A program made the position numbers and the translations under genes. A stretch of DNA of 64,000 bases, taken from the NCBI RefSeq assembly GCF_008642275.1, contig NZ_CP029189.1, forward strand, positions 992,001-1,056,000. Direction: 5' to 3'. Position 1 is the first letter of the stretch. Each line of letters opens with the position of its first letter. Positions 34,479 to 43,415 of this stretch are shown here, piece by piece. The stretch is from Streptomyces venezuelae. Its GTDB lineage: Bacteria > Actinomycetota > Actinomycetes > Streptomycetales > Streptomycetaceae. Below the pieces are notes generated by a model. That model was not told where the DNA came from. It saw only the letters and a program-made list of their open reading frames with translations, and did not search any database.

Positions 34479-37424
34479 ATGAATAGCCATGTCTGCCGTG
34501 AGAAAGACATGCGACGATTCACAGCTCATTGGGGGGCGTCCACAGCCATGTTGGTGGAGCGGGATGAACAGATCGCCAGACTGACCTCCTGGGTGACCGG
34601 CGCCGCCCGCGGCCCGAGGTCTGCGGGTGCTCAGGGTGTAGGCGCGCCCGACGGCCCCGCCGCATCCGGCCCCCTGGCCGTGATCGGAGGTCCGGTCGCC
34701 GCGGGCAAGACGGCCCTGCTCCATCGTGTGCAGGAGCGGACCGCCGAATGGGGGGTACGGCTGCTGAGCGCCGCCACCTCCGCCGCAGAACAGGACATTC
34801 CGTTCGGTGTGGTCGAGGAGTTGCTGCGCGACACGCCCGACGCGCCCAGTCCGATTCCGCTCCACGCGCCCCTCGACGGCGGGGACTTCGTCCCCACGTC
34901 GACCCTCATGGCGGTCCACGCCCGGCTCGCGGGTCTCGCGGCGCGCCGCCCCGTCCTGATCGCCGTCGACGACGTGCAGTACGCCGATCCGCAGTCCCTG
35001 CACTGCCTGCTGTACGCCCTGGGCCGGGCGCGGTCCACCGGTCAGGGGCTCTCCCTCGTCGTCACGCGGGGCCCCGACGCGGGCGCGACTCCCGCGGCCG
35101 TGCTGGAGGACCTGCTGCGTCAGGTCGCCGGACCCCGGCTGCGGCTGGGGCCGCTCAGCGCCCGGGGCGTGGCGGACCTGCTGGCACAGCGGGCCCCGGA
35201 AACGTCTCCTGCGGGCTCCGCCGCGGCCGGCGTCCCGAGCGCCGCGACCCTGCATGCGGCCACCGGCGGCAACCCCCTGCTGGTGCACAGCCTCCTGGAC
35301 GACCAGGCCCCCCGGCAGCGGGCCGAGGGGGCGCTCCCCGCGGGTGAGCAGTTCCTGCAGAACGCCCTGATCTGCGTGCACCGTACGGGCGCGGACGGCC
35401 TGCGCGTCGCCCAGGGCATCGCCCTGCTCGGCGACGCCGGATCGCTGCCGCTGCTGGCCCGTCTGGTGACCGCCGGCGAACGGACCGTGGAGGAGGTGGT
35501 CGCCGCGCTCCGTGACGCGGGCATCCTCCAGGGCGCCCGTTTCCGCCACGGCGCGGTCCGGTCGGCGGTGCTGGAGAGCCTGGCCGACGACGCCGTGGCC
35601 CGGCTCCGCCGCCGCGCGGCGCGGCTGCTGTACGAGGCGGGGGCGGCGCCGATGGCCGTCGCCGCGCACCTGCTGGGGCACGGGCCGCACTCCCTGGACG
35701 AGGAGTGGGTGCCCGGGGTGCTGAGCGACGCCGCGCACACGGCGCTCGCCGCGCAGCGCGTCGGCTTCGCGCTCCGCTGCCTGCGACTGGCCGAGCAGTG
35801 CTCCCAGGACGAGCGGGAGCGGCTGCAACTGCGGGCGAGCACGGCCAAGTTCATCTGGCGGGTCAAGCCGTCCGCGTGGGCGCAAGCACTCCAGCCGCTG
35901 AGCGCCGCCCTGCACCGGGGCATCCTCCCGGTGACCGAATCCCTGCGGCTGGTGGGCAGCCTGCTGTGGAACGGCTGGATCGACGACGGCGCCTTGGCCA
36001 TCGAGCGCGCCCTGGAGGGCGTGCAGGGCCGCCCGGACGCCGCGCTCGCCGCCGAGCTGCACGGTGTCCGGCTGGTACTGGTGACCACGTTCCCCACTCT
36101 GCTCGGCCGGATGGACAGCGCCCTCGGCCCCGACTGGGACCCCGTCGAGCCGCTCGCGGACCCCTCGGACGACGGTGTCATGACGGCGATGGGGCTGCTC
36201 CAGGGCGTCCTGGGCTCCACCCCGGGTCCGCGCGACCGGGCGGAGGTGGACGAGGCGCTGACCGGGCGGGCCGAGCGGATCCTGGCCGGGACGCGTCTCA
36301 CGGAGGAGAGCCACGTCACCGTACGGGCGTGCCTGCTGGCCCTGATGTACGCGGACCGGCTCGGCGCGGCCGCCCTGTGGACGGACCGGCACCTGGAGGA
36401 GGCGGCCGAGCGCGGTGCGCCCGGCTGGACCGCGGTGATGCAGGCGATGCGCGCGCACATGGCGCTGCGCCGCGGTGAACTGGCGCAGGCCCGCCGACTG
36501 GCGGAGCAGGCGCTGGAGGAACTCCCCCCGCACGGCTGGGGCGTGGGCATCGGCATGCCGCTCTCTGCGCTCATCGAGGCCCGGACGGCGATGGCCGACC
36601 ACGAGGCGGCCGCGGCGCTGGTGGACCACCCCGTACCCGAGCAGATGCTCCAGACCCGCTACGGCCTCCACTACATCTACGCGCGTGGAAGACATCAGCT
36701 CGCCACCGGACGCCACCATGCGGCGCTCACGGACTTCATGGCCTGCGGCAGGCTGATGCGGGAGTGGGACATGGACCGGGCGGGGCTGGCGCCCTGGCGG
36801 GTGGGGGTCGCGGAGGCCTCGCTGGCCCTGGGCAACCGCGAGCAGGCCGAGCGGTTCGCCCGGGAGCAGCTCGCCGAAGAGACCGGGCCGCGGGTGCGTG
36901 GTCTGGCCCTGCGCGTGCTCGCGGGCGCCCGCCCGCTGCGCGAACGGCCCCCGCTGCTGGAACGGGCCGTGACCCTGCTCCAGGACGAGGGGGATTCACA
37001 CGAGCTGGCCCGGGCCCTGACCGAGCTGGGCACCGCCTACGAGCGGCTCGGGGACCCCGCCCAGGGCAAGACGTGCGCCCGCCGGGCCTGGCGCATCGCC
37101 GAGGCCAGCGGTTCCCGTGAGCCCGGCCAGGGCGCACCGGCAGAGGCGGCCGTGCCGAGCGCGCCGCCGCGCGCCGTGGCCGCGGCTCCCGAACCGGTTC
37201 CCGTCCGGTCCGCTCCGGCGACGGCGTCCGCGCTCACTGACGCCGAGCGCCGGGTGGCCTCACTGGCCGCGCACGGCTACACGAACCGGGAGATCTCGGC
37301 CAAGCTCTTCATCACGGTCAGTACCGTCGAACAGCACCTCACCCGGGTCTACCGCAAGATCAACATCACTCGCCGCCAAGACCTTCCCGTGAGTTGGGAC
37401 AACGATGTCGCACACACTGCCTGA
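34479..37424 (+). CDS. Large LuxR-family (LAL) transcriptional activator
   Basis: A 981 aa ATP-binding regulator of the LAL type. The Walker A loop GGPVAAGKTALLHR is near residues 70-83 and a Walker B-like VLIAVDDVQYADPQS near 160. A long helical TPR-like middle follows. The C-terminal LuxR helix-turn-helix is complete: DAERRVASLAAHGYTNREIS and STVEQHLTRVYRKINITRR. Starts at M11 (34509) or M24 (34548, MLVERDEQIARL) are possible. Its position between starter-unit genes and the phased AGGGGT repeats make it the likely pathway-specific activator. The 3' end overlaps the next gene by 20 bases. Confidence 0.93.
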   Translation: MNSHVCREKDMRRFTAHWGASTAMLVERDEQIARLTSWVTGAARGPRSAGAQGVGAPDGPAASGPLAVIGGPVAAGKTALLHRVQERTAEWGVRLLSAATSAAEQDIPFGVVEELLRDTPDAPSPIPLHAPLDGGDFVPTSTLMAVHARLAGLAARRPVLIAVDDVQYADPQSLHCLLYALGRARSTGQGLSLVVTRGPDAGATPAAVLEDLLRQVAGPRLRLGPLSARGVADLLAQRAPETSPAGSAAAGVPSAATLHAATGGNPLLVHSLLDDQAPRQRAEGALPAGEQFLQNALICVHRTGADGLRVAQGIALLGDAGSLPLLARLVTAGERTVEEVVAALRDAGILQGARFRHGAVRSAVLESLADDAVARLRRRAARLLYEAGAAPMAVAAHLLGHGPHSLDEEWVPGVLSDAAHTALAAQRVGFALRCLRLAEQCSQDERERLQLRASTAKFIWRVKPSAWAQALQPLSAALHRGILPVTESLRLVGSLLWNGWIDDGALAIERALEGVQGRPDAALAAELHGVRLVLVTTFPTLLGRMDSALGPDWDPVEPLADPSDDGVMTAMGLLQGVLGSTPGPRDRAEVDEALTGRAERILAGTRLTEESHVTVRACLLALMYADRLGAAALWTDRHLEEAAERGAPGWTAVMQAMRAHMALRRGELAQARRLAEQALEELPPHGWGVGIGMPLSALIEARTAMADHEAAAALVDHPVPEQMLQTRYGLHYIYARGRHQLATGRHHAALTDFMACGRLMREWDMDRAGLAPWRVGVAEASLALGNREQAERFAREQLAEETGPRVRGLALRVLAGARPLRERPPLLERAVTLLQDEGDSHELARALTELGTAYERLGDPAQGKTCARRAWRIAEASGSREPGQGAPAEAAVPSAPPRAVAAAPEPVPVRSAPATASALTDAERRVASLAAHGYTNREISAKLFITVSTVEQHLTRVYRKINITRRQDLPVSWDNDVAHTA

Positions 37425-38301
37425 CCCCTCCGACCATGCCGCCACCACGGCCGCAGGACCCCGGCTGCTCGCGGTCAGCGACCTGCACATCGGGATGGCC
37501 GACAACCGGCCGATCACCGAATCGCTGCGGCCGCGGCACCCGGACGACTGGCTGATCGTCGCGGGCGACGTCGGCGAGATGACCGAGGACATCGAGTGGG
37601 CGCTGGGCCTGCTCGCCGGACGCTTCGCCACGGTGGTGTGGGCGCCGGGCAACCACGAGCTGTGGACGCCGCGCGAGGACAAGGTCCAGGCTCGCGGCGA
37701 GGAACGCTACCGCCACCTCGTGGAGATGTGCCGCCGGCTCGGGGTCCACACCCCCGAGGACCCCTGGCCGGTGTGGCGGGGGCCCGACGGCCCCGTCGCC
37801 GTCGCCCCGCTGTTCCTGCTGTACGACTACACCTTCCGCGTCCCGGGCGTCGCCACGAAGGAGGAGTCGCTGGAGCGGGCGCACGAGGCCGGCATCGTCT
37901 GCACGGACGAGTACCTGCTGCACCCCGACCCGTACCCGAGCCGGGACGCCTGGTGCCGTGCCCGGGTCGAACTGACCCGGCGGCGGCTGGAGGCCCACGA
38001 CCCGGCGGTCCCCCTGGTGCTGGTCAACCACTTCCCGCTGGTCCGCGAACCCACGGAGGTGCTGTGGCACCCGGAGTTCGCCCAGTGGTGCGGCACCGTC
38101 CTCACCGCCGACTGGCACCGCCGGTTCCGTACGGCCGCCGTGGTCTACGGACACCTGCACATCCCCCGGACCACCTGGTACGACGGGGTGCGCTTCGAGG
38201 AGGTGTCGATCGGCTACCCGCGCGAATGGCGCCGCCGCGGCCACCCCAAGGGCCTGCTGCGGCAGATCCTGCCCCACCCCGAGCGAGAGGCCGGCACGTG
38301 A
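37405..38301 (+). CDS. Metallophosphoesterase
   Basis: A 298 aa calcineurin-like phosphoesterase. Metal-binding motifs in order: SDLHIG near residue 25, GDVGE, APGNHELW, VNHFPL and YGHLHIPR. It begins inside the last codons of the LAL gene and its stop overlaps the start of the phosphopantetheinyl transferase (GTGA), so the three genes are tightly coupled. Metallophosphoesterases paired with phosphopantetheinyl transferases are frequent in actinomycete biosynthetic loci. Its substrate is unknown; a link to CoA or phosphopantetheine turnover is only a guess. Confidence 0.9.
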   Translation: MSHTLPDPSDHAATTAAGPRLLAVSDLHIGMADNRPITESLRPRHPDDWLIVAGDVGEMTEDIEWALGLLAGRFATVVWAPGNHELWTPREDKVQARGEERYRHLVEMCRRLGVHTPEDPWPVWRGPDGPVAVAPLFLLYDYTFRVPGVATKEESLERAHEAGIVCTDEYLLHPDPYPSRDAWCRARVELTRRRLEAHDPAVPLVLVNHFPLVREPTEVLWHPEFAQWCGTVLTADWHRRFRTAAVVYGHLHIPRTTWYDGVRFEEVSIGYPREWRRRGHPKGLLRQILPHPEREAGT

Positions 38302-38996
38302 TAGAGGTCCTGCTGCCCGAAGGGGCCCGCGCGCGCGAGGCGTTCGGGCCGGACGGCTCCGCGGTGCTGTACCCCGGGGAAGCCGCCCTGGTGGCCACGG
38401 CGCCGCAGGAGCGGCGCGAGGAGTTCACCACCGTACGGGGCTGCGCCCGCAGGGCGATGGCGGACCTCGGCCTGCCCCCGGCCCCGGTCCTGAACGGCCG
38501 GCGCAACGTTCCGCAGTGGCCCGCCGGGGTGGTGGGCAGCATGACCCACTGCGCGGGCTACCGGGCCGCGGTCCTGGCCCGGGACACCGATCTGGTGGCG
38601 ATCGGCATCGATGCCGAGCCCGACATGCCGCTGCGGCCGGGGATCCTGGAATCCATCGCCCTGCCCGGCGAACTGGCCTGGGCGCGCACCCCGGTGACGG
38701 GGGCGGGGCGGGTCTGCCGCGACCGCCTCCTGTTCAGCGCCAAGGAGGCCGTGTACAAGACCTGGTTCCCGCTGGTCGGCACCGAGCTGGACTTCGACGA
38801 CGCGCGGCTGTCCTTCCGTACCGATGCCGACAGTCCGCGGCGGGGCACCTTCCGCGCCGTGGTCCTGCGGCCGGGCACCGGGTCCGACGGACGGCCGGTG
38901 ACCGGCTTCGCCGGCCGCTGGCTCGCGGACCGGGGTCTGGTCGTCACCGCCATCGCGGTACCCGCGCCGGACGGGGCCGGGCACCCGGACCGGTAG
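38298..38996 (+). CDS. 4'-phosphopantetheinyl transferase (Sfp/EntD type)
   Basis: A 232 aa enzyme that moves phosphopantetheine from CoA to the Ser of carrier proteins, making holo-ACPs. The Mg-binding motif is IGIDAEPD, the second signature FSAKEAVYKTWFPLVG, and GSMTHCAGYRAAV is the typical N-terminal substrate loop. It starts with GTG at 38298 overlapping the preceding stop. It would activate the ACP domains of the adjacent polyketide synthase. Confidence 0.94.
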   Translation: MIEVLLPEGARAREAFGPDGSAVLYPGEAALVATAPQERREEFTTVRGCARRAMADLGLPPAPVLNGRRNVPQWPAGVVGSMTHCAGYRAAVLARDTDLVAIGIDAEPDMPLRPGILESIALPGELAWARTPVTGAGRVCRDRLLFSAKEAVYKTWFPLVGTELDFDDARLSFRTDADSPRRGTFRAVVLRPGTGSDGRPVTGFAGRWLADRGLVVTAIAVPAPDGAGHPDR

Positions 38997-39039
38997 GGGT
39001 TGTCCGGGGTTGTCCGGGGCCGGGCGCGCTGCGTAGCGT
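38994..39039 (+). promoter_or_regulatory. Candidate activator-dependent promoter of the amine oxidase gene
   Basis: TAGGGGT (38994-39000) and CCGGGGT (39004-39010) are followed by a related CCGGGGC (39014-39020), spaced exactly 10 bases. A TAGCGT -10 box stands at 39034-39039. The gap between the second repeat and the -10 is 23 bases. No -35 consensus is present, as expected for activator-dependent promoters. Confidence 0.5.
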
Positions 39040-39188
39040 GCGAGGACCGGACCGACTGCGCACGGCGGACGGCGTGCGGTCATCCCGCCGTCCGGGCCCG
39101 CCGCGATGCCGCGTTCCCGGCCTCCGCGCCCGGCTCGCTCCGGTCCTCCCCTGGAAGCGCTGCCGAACCGGCCCGAGAGGTACGCCAG

Positions 39189-40862
39189 ATGACATCAGCA
39201 CCCCCGGACTCCACCTCGTACACGACCAGCATGCTCGTGCCGGACTTCCCGTTCTCCTACGACGCCTGGCTGAACCACCCGGCGGGCCTGGGCTCCCTCC
39301 CGCCCGAGCGCGCCGGGACCCCGGTCGCCGTGGTCGGCGGCGGAATGGCGGGGCTGACCGCCGCCTACGAGCTGATGCGGCTGGGCCTGCGCCCGGTCGT
39401 ATACGAGGCGGAACAGCTCGGCGGCCGCATGCGGTCGGTCCCGTTCCCGGGACGGCCGGAGCACGTGGCCGAGATGGGCGCGATGCGCTTTCCGCTGTCG
39501 GCCCGCGCCCTGTTCCACTACATCGACCTGCTGGGGCTGGCCACCAGCCCCTTCCCCAACCCCCTGTCCGAGCACACCCCGAGCACGCTCATCGACCTCG
39601 GCGGGGTGCGCCACGTCGCGCGCGGGACGCAGGACCTGCCCGAGCTGTACCAGGAGGTGGCCGCCGCCTGGGAGAAGGCGCTCCAGGAGCGGGCGGAGCT
39701 GGCCACGATGCGCGACGCGGTCCGGCGGCGCGACGTCGAGACCCTCAAGCACGTGTGGGACCGGCTGGTCCGGGAGTTCGACGACCAGTCCTTCCACGGT
39801 TTCCTCGCCACCAGTTCGGCGTTCCGCTCGTTCCGGCACCGGGAGGTCTTCGGCCAGGTCGGGTTCGGTACCGGCGGCTGGGACACCGATTTCCCGAACT
39901 CGCTGCTGGAGATCCTCCGCGTGGTCTACACCGAGGCCGACGAGCACCAGAGGGCCGTCCTCGGGGGTTCCCAGCAGATACCGCGGGGGCTGTGGGAGCA
40001 CCGGCCGGACGACTGCGCGCACTGGCCGGCGGGCACCTCGCTGGCGTCGCTGCACGGCGGGGTGCCGCGGCCGGGCGTGCGGGCCGTGCGGCGCGCCGGG
40101 ACGGGCTTCGCGGTCACCGGCGCCGACGGGCAGGAGCAGCACTACCCGGCCGTGGTGTACACCCCGCACGTGTGGACTCTGCTGAACCGGGTGGAGGCCG
40201 ATCCGGGGCTGCTGAGCACGCCGGTGTGGACGGCGGTGGAACGGACCCACTACATGGGCTCGTCGAAGGTGTTCGTCCTGACCGACCGGCCCTTCTGGCA
40301 CGACCGGGATCCCGGGACCGGGCTGCCGGTGATGAGCATGACGCTCACCGACCGGATGCCGCGCGGGGTCTACCTCTTCGACGACGGTCCGGACCGGCCG
40401 GGCGTGCTGTGCCTGTCGTACACGTGGAACGACGACTCGCTGAAGATGGCGACGCTGAGCCCGCAGGAGCGCCTGGAGGTGCTGCTGGGCAAGCTCGCGG
40501 AGATCTATCCCGGGGTGGACATCCGCTCGCACGTGATCGGGGAGCCGCTGACCATCACATGGGAGACCGAACCGCACTTCATGGGCGCGTTCAAGGCCAA
40601 CCTTCCGGGCCAGTACCGCTACCAGCGGCGGCTGTTCACCCAGTTCATGCAGCACGGGCTGCCCCGGGGACAGCGCGGGTTCTTTCTGTGCGGCGACGAC
40701 GTCTCCTGGACCGGTGGCTTCGCCGAGGGCGCCGTCACCACGGCGCTGAACGCGGTCTGGGGCGTGGTGGACCACCTGGGCGGATCGGCTCATCCGGACA
40801 ACCCCGGCCCCGGTGACCTCTTCGAGGCGCTCGCACCCGTCGAACTGCCCTACGAGAGCTGA
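39189..40862 (+). CDS. Flavin amino-acid 2-monooxygenase-like amine oxidase
   Basis: A 557 aa FAD enzyme. The dinucleotide fold begins VAVVGGGMAGLTAAYELMRLG (near residue 45), followed by VYEAEQLGGRMRS. HVAEMGAMRFPLSARAL is typical of the tryptophan/lysine/arginine 2-monooxygenase branch. The C-terminal FAD contact is FLCGDDVSWTGGFAEGAVTTALNAVWG. These enzymes oxidatively decarboxylate an amino acid to the amide. In arginine-derived starter pathways this gives 4-guanidinobutyramide. The ATG at 39189 removes 63 unlikely residues. The gene has its own AGGGGT-type promoter. Confidence 0.85.
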   Translation: MTSAPPDSTSYTTSMLVPDFPFSYDAWLNHPAGLGSLPPERAGTPVAVVGGGMAGLTAAYELMRLGLRPVVYEAEQLGGRMRSVPFPGRPEHVAEMGAMRFPLSARALFHYIDLLGLATSPFPNPLSEHTPSTLIDLGGVRHVARGTQDLPELYQEVAAAWEKALQERAELATMRDAVRRRDVETLKHVWDRLVREFDDQSFHGFLATSSAFRSFRHREVFGQVGFGTGGWDTDFPNSLLEILRVVYTEADEHQRAVLGGSQQIPRGLWEHRPDDCAHWPAGTSLASLHGGVPRPGVRAVRRAGTGFAVTGADGQEQHYPAVVYTPHVWTLLNRVEADPGLLSTPVWTAVERTHYMGSSKVFVLTDRPFWHDRDPGTGLPVMSMTLTDRMPRGVYLFDDGPDRPGVLCLSYTWNDDSLKMATLSPQERLEVLLGKLAEIYPGVDIRSHVIGEPLTITWETEPHFMGAFKANLPGQYRYQRRLFTQFMQHGLPRGQRGFFLCGDDVSWTGGFAEGAVTTALNAVWGVVDHLGGSAHPDNPGPGDLFEALAPVELPYES

Positions 40863-40871
40863 ACCGTGAAG

Positions 40872-40900
40872 GGGCGCCCCCGCAGCCGGCGGGGGCGCCC
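40872..40900. terminator. Bidirectional terminator between amine oxidase and acyl-CoA ligase
   Basis: Perfect 12-base arms GGGCGCCCCCGC (40872-40883) and GCGGGGGCGCCC (40889-40900) with a five-base loop. It lies ten bases after the amine oxidase stop and separates convergent genes. A second GC-rich palindromic stretch follows at about 40913-40965. Confidence 0.8.
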
Positions 40901-40971
40901 TCCGGTGTGCGGGCCGGGGCCCCGGTCCCCCGGCCGCGGTGGGCGGGCCGGGGGCCGGGGCCGTCAGGTCC

Positions 40972-42393
40972 TCAGGCCTGGGCGGCGGCCAGTACGGCGA
41001 GGGCCTTCTTGTCGGGCTTGCCGTTGCGGTTGAGCGGGAACCGCTCCAGCACCACGACCTTGTTGGGCTGTTCGAAGGCGGGCAGGAGGCTGCACAGCCG
41101 CTCCCGCCAGTGGGCGGCGTCCCGCTGCTCCTCGTCCTCGACGAAGAACACCAGCTGGGAGCCGCGGAGTTCGTCGGGCAGCGGCACGATCCGGGTGGAG
41201 CAGCCGTGACCGGCGACCTTCCGCTCGATCAGCTCGGGGTAGAGGGTGTAGCCCATGCGGTGAACGGCGAACTTGCGGCCCAGGACGTAGAGGTTGCCGT
41301 CCGCGTCGAGGTGGCCGAGGTCGCCGGTGGGCTGCCAGCCCGTGGCATGGGCGGGGACGACGGCGCCGTCCTCGGACACCTGGCCCAGCAGGGCGTCGGG
41401 GGTGTCGACCTGGATCTCCCCGGTCTCCCCCGGGGCCAGCTCGCGGCCGTCCTCGTCGACGATCCGCAGCCCGATGCCCTCCATGGCCCGGCCGCAGGCG
41501 ACCGGGTTGTCGAGGGTGGCGAAGGAGATGTTGCCGAGCTCCGTGGAGCCGTAGCTGTCGAGGAGCGGCAGCCCGAACTCGGTGACGTAGCTCTCCACCA
41601 GCGGCGCGTCGAGGGGTGCCGCGCCGACGCAGAACATGCGCACGTCCCGCAGGTGGGAACGCAGCGCCGGCTTGCGGGTGATCAGGCCGAGGATGCTGCG
41701 GTAGCTGGAGGGGGTGGCGTCGATGACGGTGACCCCGGCGTCGCGGCCCATGCGCAGGGCGCGGTCCAGACGCCGGTAGGGGGCGATCACCAGGGAGCAG
41801 CGGGCCAGGTAGGCGATGAGGACCATCGACAGGCCGTACTGGTGGGCGAAGGGCAGGAGCGGCATCAGTACGTCGTCGGCGCGGTGGCCGACCTGGTCGG
41901 CGTTGCGCCGGAGGTTGCGCAGGAAGGAGGCCCCGGACTTCACGACGCCCTTGGGGGAGCCGGTGGAGCCGGAGGTCCACATGATGAGGCCGTCGGAGAG
42001 ATCGCCCCAGTCCTCGAAGGACAGCTCGGGGCCTGCGGGTTCGTGGTCGGCGACGGCGACCATGAGTTCGTAGAGGTGGATGGGGTCGGCGTCGGCGTAG
42101 ATCGGGGTCTCGTCGTCGACGAAGGTGACCTTCACACCGGTGCGCACGGCGATGCGCCGGGTCTCCTCGGGGTGCTCCTGCTGGTCGACGAGGACGATCG
42201 AGGCGCCGACGTGCATGAGCGCGTACAGCACGCACACGTAGGCCGCCGAGTTGCCGGCCTTGAGCATCACCCGGTCGCCGAGGCCGACTCCGCGTTCGCG
42301 GATCGCCGAGGCCACCCGGAGGGCGTCCTGTTCGAACTCTTCGACGGTCCGTACCGAGTCGGCTGCCAATATCTTCGCGGTCATCGGTCGCAC
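40972..42393 (-). CDS. Acyl-CoA ligase (AMP-binding, class I)
   Basis: A 473 aa ATP-dependent acyl activating enzyme. The P-loop is MWTSGSTGSPKGVVKS, the YGSTELGN and TGDLGHLDADGN motifs follow, and the C-terminal catalytic Lys is in LNRNGKPDKKAL. It would load a carboxylic acid, by inference the amidase product of the monooxygenase (guanidino- or aminobutyrate), onto CoA or a carrier. GTG at 42393 is preferred because AAGGA lies about five bases upstream. Convergent with the amine oxidase. The substrate is not proven by the sequence. Confidence 0.9.
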   Translation of the reverse strand: MRPMTAKILAADSVRTVEEFEQDALRVASAIRERGVGLGDRVMLKAGNSAAYVCVLYALMHVGASIVLVDQQEHPEETRRIAVRTGVKVTFVDDETPIYADADPIHLYELMVAVADHEPAGPELSFEDWGDLSDGLIMWTSGSTGSPKGVVKSGASFLRNLRRNADQVGHRADDVLMPLLPFAHQYGLSMVLIAYLARCSLVIAPYRRLDRALRMGRDAGVTVIDATPSSYRSILGLITRKPALRSHLRDVRMFCVGAAPLDAPLVESYVTEFGLPLLDSYGSTELGNISFATLDNPVACGRAMEGIGLRIVDEDGRELAPGETGEIQVDTPDALLGQVSEDGAVVPAHATGWQPTGDLGHLDADGNLYVLGRKFAVHRMGYTLYPELIERKVAGHGCSTRIVPLPDELRGSQLVFFVEDEEQRDAAHWRERLCSLLPAFEQPNKVVVLERFPLNRNGKPDKKALAVLAAAQA

Positions 42394-42594
42394 TATGTCC
42401 TTCCTCTGGGCCGTGCCACGGCCGCTCGGCGTGCGGTACGCCGGGCCGGCGGCGGGCCGGGCCCGTTCACGGGGTGGATCGCGGATTCGCGGGGTTCACG
42501 GGATTCGTGGGCTTCACGAGGGAGGGAATCGTGGCCGTGCCGGGCGCCGGCCGGGCCGTGCGCGTCGGGTCCGGACACGGGTCTCCACCGACGC

Positions 42595-42651
42595 ACGCTA
42601 GGCAGGGGGAGGTGGTCCGGGTACCCCTGAACGACCCCTGGGGACCCCTCA
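42595..42651 (-). promoter_or_regulatory. Three phased AGGGGT repeats and -10 box of the acyl-CoA ligase gene
   Basis: On the minus strand GAGGGGT, CAGGGGT and CAGGGGT stand 10 and 11 bases apart (42650-42644, 42640-42634, 42629-42623). A TAGCGT -10 box begins 22 bases further (42600-42595). The -10 is followed by GCG, exactly as in the amine oxidase promoter (TAGCGTGCG). The rest of the 297-base gap has no gene. Confidence 0.55.
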
Positions 42652-42690
42652 GTTCAACGATCCCCGGGAGACCGTCGGTCCGGCGGGCGG

Positions 42691-43335
42691 TCATTCCGGG
42701 TCCGCTCCGCCGAGCGAGATCAGCTGGTCGTGGACGATGTTGACCACTTCCCGGCGGTAGGTCTTCAGGTACCCCTGGGCGCCGGGGAAGGTCTCCAGGT
42801 CGAACCAGCCGCAGGTGCACCGGCGCCAGCCCCGTACCCCCGACAGCGTGGCGCGCGGGTCGTGCTGTGCGGTCAGGGCGACGATCCGGCAGTTCAGGGC
42901 GGGCGGGCCGAGGCTGCCGCGGTGGCCGGGCGCGGTCCGTCCGGACACGAAGAGGGTCAGCGGCGCGCTGTGGTTCTCCCGCTCCAGCCTGCAGGCCACC
43001 TCGTAGGCCAGGTCGGCGCCCAGGCGGTGCCCGAACAGCGCGAAGGGGCGGTCGACCCAGTCGCGGACCGCCTCGTAGACCTGGTCGGCCAGTAAGGCGC
43101 ACTCGGCCGGGTCGAGGTCGTCGTCGGTGCGCATCGGCGGGTACTGCACGACGAGCAGTTCCACGGTGGGCAGCAGCAGTTCCGCCATCGCGAGGTAGCA
43201 GAGCGGGGAGTTGCGCGCGCTCGGGAAGCAGATCAGGCGGTAGCTGCTCGGGTGAGCGGGCTGCCGGATCTGGATCAGGCCGACCTCGTCTGGGAGGGTC
43301 TCCCCCGTGGAGGGCCGGCTGTCGGCATGGGTCAT
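42691..43335 (-). CDS. Degenerate type II thioesterase (catalytic Ser and His absent)
   Basis: A 214 aa alpha/beta-hydrolase of the type II thioesterase family that normally clears stalled acyl groups from PKS/NRPS carriers. Family landmarks are recognisable: YRLICFPSARNSP, VVQYPP, and a C-terminal ETFPGAQGYL. The nucleophile elbow, normally GHSMG, reads FGHRLGADLA: Ser is replaced by Arg. The catalytic His of the GGHF motif is replaced (FPGAQGYL). The frame is complete and codon bias is normal, so it is probably expressed as a non-catalytic protein. It is downstream of an equally degenerate nucleotidyltransferase gene. Confidence 0.85.
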   Translation of the reverse strand: MTHADSRPSTGETLPDEVGLIQIRQPAHPSSYRLICFPSARNSPLCYLAMAELLLPTVELLVVQYPPMRTDDDLDPAECALLADQVYEAVRDWVDRPFALFGHRLGADLAYEVACRLERENHSAPLTLFVSGRTAPGHRGSLGPPALNCRIVALTAQHDPRATLSGVRGWRRCTCGWFDLETFPGAQGYLKTYRREVVNIVHDQLISLGGADPE

Positions 43336-43415
43336 GCTCCGTGGAACTCCACCTCGGGTGGTGCCTCTGACGCGTGGTCGGGCAGGCGGCCGGGCACCTC
43401 CGGGGTGGAGGGCCC

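Noticed and set aside
34433..34486. 17-codon frame overlapping the LAL regulator start
   Set aside because: Too short and without codon bias or a clear ribosome-binding site; kept only as a note on the intergenic region.
42691..43335. Frameshift as the cause of the missing thioesterase triad
   Set aside because: Family similarity continues in the same frame on both sides of GHRLG and GAQG, so these are substitutions.
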